From contig CAIZKE010000300.1 in assembly GCA_903933475.1 (NCBI GenBank), positions 1 to 7,617 on the forward strand: a DNA stretch of 7,617 nucleotides. The letters run 5' to 3'. The DNA is from an uncultured Alphaproteobacteria bacterium (GTDB lineage Bacteria; Pseudomonadota; Alphaproteobacteria; Caulobacterales; Caulobacteraceae). The translations under genes and the position numbers were made by a program. A model generated the notes under the pieces. That model was not told the origin of the DNA. It saw only the letters and a program-made list of their open reading frames with translations, and did not search any database. Positions 6,680 to 7,617 of this stretch are shown here, in pieces. The stretch's first letter is position 1. Each line of letters begins with the position of its first letter.

Positions 6680-6687
6680 AAACCGCC
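6672..6687 (+). promoter_or_regulatory. ftr-like FlbD enhancer element midway between the promoters
   Basis: This reads CCCGGCAAAAACCGCC, which resembles the ftr sequences bound by the sigma-54 activator FlbD in Caulobacter as I remember them. It lies at about -104 to -119 of the predicted fliK start point and -93 to -108 of the flgK start point, the usual distance for such enhancers. It may serve both promoters. Confidence 0.7.
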
Positions 6688-6720
6688 CCCGAAGTTCAAG
6701 GCGTAGAGTGGTGAGATTAG

Positions 6721-6737
6721 AATTAAGTCTTTTTTTT
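6721..6737 (+). promoter_or_regulatory. A/T-rich tract with an IHF-like site
   Basis: AATTAAGTCTTTT (6721-6733) agrees with the IHF consensus WATCAANNNNTTR except at two positions, and a run of eight T follows (6730-6737). It stands out in a GC-rich genome and lies between the ftr-like element and the plus-strand sigma-54 promoter, where DNA bending would bring activator and polymerase together. The motif match alone is weak; the position strengthens it. Confidence 0.45.
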
Positions 6738-6763
6738 CATATGTTTGGGTGATTTTGGAGAAG

Positions 6764-6779
6764 TTGGCGCGAAGGTTGC
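6764..6779 (+). promoter_or_regulatory. Sigma-54 promoter of the fliK operon
   Basis: TTGGCGC (6764-6770), five bases, then TTGC (6776-6779) is a near-perfect -24/-12 element with GG and GC exactly 10 bases apart. Transcription would start near 6791, leaving a leader of 38 bases to GTG 6829 or 62 bases to TTG 6853. Confidence 0.85.
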
Positions 6780-6828
6780 GACGTGAGGACAGGAATCGTG
6801 AGGCGCAGCAGGCGCCCCTCGCCGGAGG

Positions 6829-7617
6829 GTGAATCCGGACCGGTTTTTCGTCTTGTCCCTGGACGTCGCTCAAATCCTCGCGCCGGTTTCCTCCGGCCTG
6901 CTCGCCGCCGGCGCTCCTGTGTCGGACGGCCCGAATGGCGACGGCGGAGACTTCGCCGCCCTGCTCTCGGCCCTGGCCGGAGTCCTGAGTGCAAATCCCC
7001 TGGCGCCGGCGGCTGGCAGTCCGGCCGCGACGGCGCAGGTGGCGACCAGGGCAGCGCCAACGCAGGCCGGAGCCGACTCTAACTCGCCCTTCCTTGCAGT
7101 CGCGAACCCGGACGAACGGCAGGGGCTCGGAGCCCCCACCAAGTCAGACACCAGGGACTTCCAGCTTCTGGACCCCGAAACAGAGGGCGATGGGGACCCG
7201 CTGGCCGGACCTGAGCAGACGGACCCCAATCCGGCCGCCACCCTCCCCGGTGACGCACGCCTGCTCCTCGCCATGGCCCAGGTCCTGAGCCCCACGCCGG
7301 CTCCCCCATCCCCGAGCGCGCGCGAGGCCAGGGCACAGGGCGCTACCTCTGGAGAGCCCGGAGCCCCCGCAGGCCCCCAGAGCGAGGCTATCGCCGCCCG
7401 TGTCGCCCCGGGGCAAGCTTCGCCTTCCGGCTTGCCCGGCATGGTGCCAACAGGGTCGCCTCCCAGTGTATCGGGTATCGTATCGGGTATCGCTGCAGGC
7501 GCACGTCCCGACGGGGGTCAGGCCCAGCCTGCAGACAAGCCGCAGGTCAAGTCGCCGGACGTCCAGACGGCTCTCCTGGCAAGCCTTCAGGCTCCGGACA
7601 TCGCGCCCGGTGCGGAA
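6829..7617 (+). CDS. fliK: Putative flagellar hook-length control protein FliK, N-terminal part
   Basis: An open frame runs without a stop from 6802 to the window end, with high GC at third codon positions. The 263 residues visible from GTG 6829 are rich in Ala, Pro, Gly, Gln and Asp, with few aromatics and a low-complexity, export-friendly character. This fits the disordered ruler part of FliK, secreted through the flagellar export apparatus to measure the hook. The conserved C-terminal substrate-switch domain would lie beyond the edge, so the name rests on composition, the sigma-54 promoter, and position opposite flgKL, where I recall the Caulobacter hook operon beginning. The start is uncertain. 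GTG 6829 gives MNPDRFF and then LSLDVAQILAP; TTG 6853 gives MSLDVAQILAP; neither has a well-spaced ribosome binding site. A 12-bp perfect tandem repeat (7468-7491) encodes VSGI twice. Confidence 0.68.
   Translation, partial: MNPDRFFVLSLDVAQILAPVSSGLLAAGAPVSDGPNGDGGDFAALLSALAGVLSANPLAPAAGSPAATAQVATRAAPTQAGADSNSPFLAVANPDERQGLGAPTKSDTRDFQLLDPETEGDGDPLAGPEQTDPNPAATLPGDARLLLAMAQVLSPTPAPPSPSAREARAQGATSGEPGAPAGPQSEAIAARVAPGQASPSGLPGMVPTGSPPSVSGIVSGIAAGARPDGGQAQPADKPQVKSPDVQTALLASLQAPDIAPGAE
7468..7491 (+). repeat. Perfect 12-bp tandem duplication inside fliK
   Basis: GTATCGGGTATC occurs twice in succession, in frame, encoding VSGI-VSGI. The codon use (GTA, TCG, GGT, ATC) is less GC-rich than its surroundings, and the repeat unit contains GTATC twice itself. 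This is a typical product of replication slippage and would change the protein length by four residues per copy without a frameshift. Confidence 0.9.

Larger units (their letters stand above)
6443..6828. promoter_or_regulatory. Divergent flagellar control region between flgK and fliK
   Basis: This 386-bp stretch has no convincing gene. It contains two opposite sigma-54 promoters (6591-6605 minus, 6764-6779 plus), two ftr-like enhancer elements (6483-6498 and 6672-6687), an inverted repeat next to the second element, and an A/T-rich tract with an IHF-like match (6721-6737). The plan matches what I recall of the Caulobacter crescentus divergent flaN/flbG region, where sigma-54, FlbD bound at ftr sites, and IHF control hook and junction-protein operons in the cell cycle. 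The functional parts are inferred from motif match and position. Confidence 0.8.

Noticed and set aside
6458..6835. Four GANTC (CcrM methylation) sites around the flagellar promoters
   Set aside because: The density is no higher than in the 985-2006 stretch of ordinary coding sequence, so no enrichment can be claimed.
6541..6873. Minus-strand open frame of 110 codons across the flgK-fliK intergenic region
   Set aside because: It runs through both ftr/IHF/sigma-54 elements, has no ribosome binding site or homology I recognise, and its codon pattern is unlike the neighbours.
6783..7082. Plus-strand frame beginning at 6783 that could look like the first gene after the sigma-54 promoter
   Set aside because: Arg/Pro-rich shadow product that stops at 7082, while another frame stays open to the window end with FliK-like composition and better third-position GC.

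Overview
The window looks like chromosomal DNA from an alphaproteobacterium of the Caulobacterales (Caulobacter, Phenylobacterium or a close relative). This rests on the very high GC content with strong GC preference at third codon positions, on the intergenic hairpin repeats at the left edge, and above all on a divergent flagellar control region laid out like the Caulobacter crescentus flaN/flbG region: two sigma-54 promoters, ftr-type FlbD enhancer sites and an A/T-rich IHF-like segment. The genus is inferred; no rRNA or other marker is present.

Layout from left to right. Positions 1-193 hold three related hairpin-rich repeat units, two direct and one inverted. Positions 231-1421 (minus) encode a biosynthetic-type thiolase. 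Divergent from it, 1520-2227 (plus) encodes a SOUL heme-binding family protein whose signature motif occurs three times. Its 3' end overlaps by 62 bp the 3' end of mnmA (2166-3365, minus), the tRNA 2-thiouridylase. Upstream of mnmA on the same strand lie flgL (3409-4338) and flgK (4349-6442), the two hook-filament junction proteins, with flgK starting at GTG. The intergenic stretch 6443-6828 is the regulatory centre of the window. From about 6829 to the right edge (plus) runs the N-terminal part of a low-complexity Ala/Pro/Gly-rich protein that I interpret as FliK, the hook-length ruler. It is cut off by the window end.

How it works together. flgK-flgL and the putative fliK appear to be divergent middle/late flagellar operons driven by the sigma-54 promoters at 6591-6605 (minus) and 6764-6779 (plus). 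One ftr-like element (6672-6687) sits almost exactly midway between the two promoters. A second (6483-6498) lies inside the predicted flgK leader, about 80-100 bases downstream of its start point. The presumed activator is FlbD, with IHF bending the DNA. mnmA follows flgL after 43 bp and may be partly read by the flagellar operon. The thiolase and SOUL genes are housekeeping or accessory genes with no evident link to the flagellum.

I do not see a wholly new system. The features most worth a second look are the divergent control region, the structured repeats with compensatory changes, the triplicated SOUL motif, and an internal duplication in FlgK.
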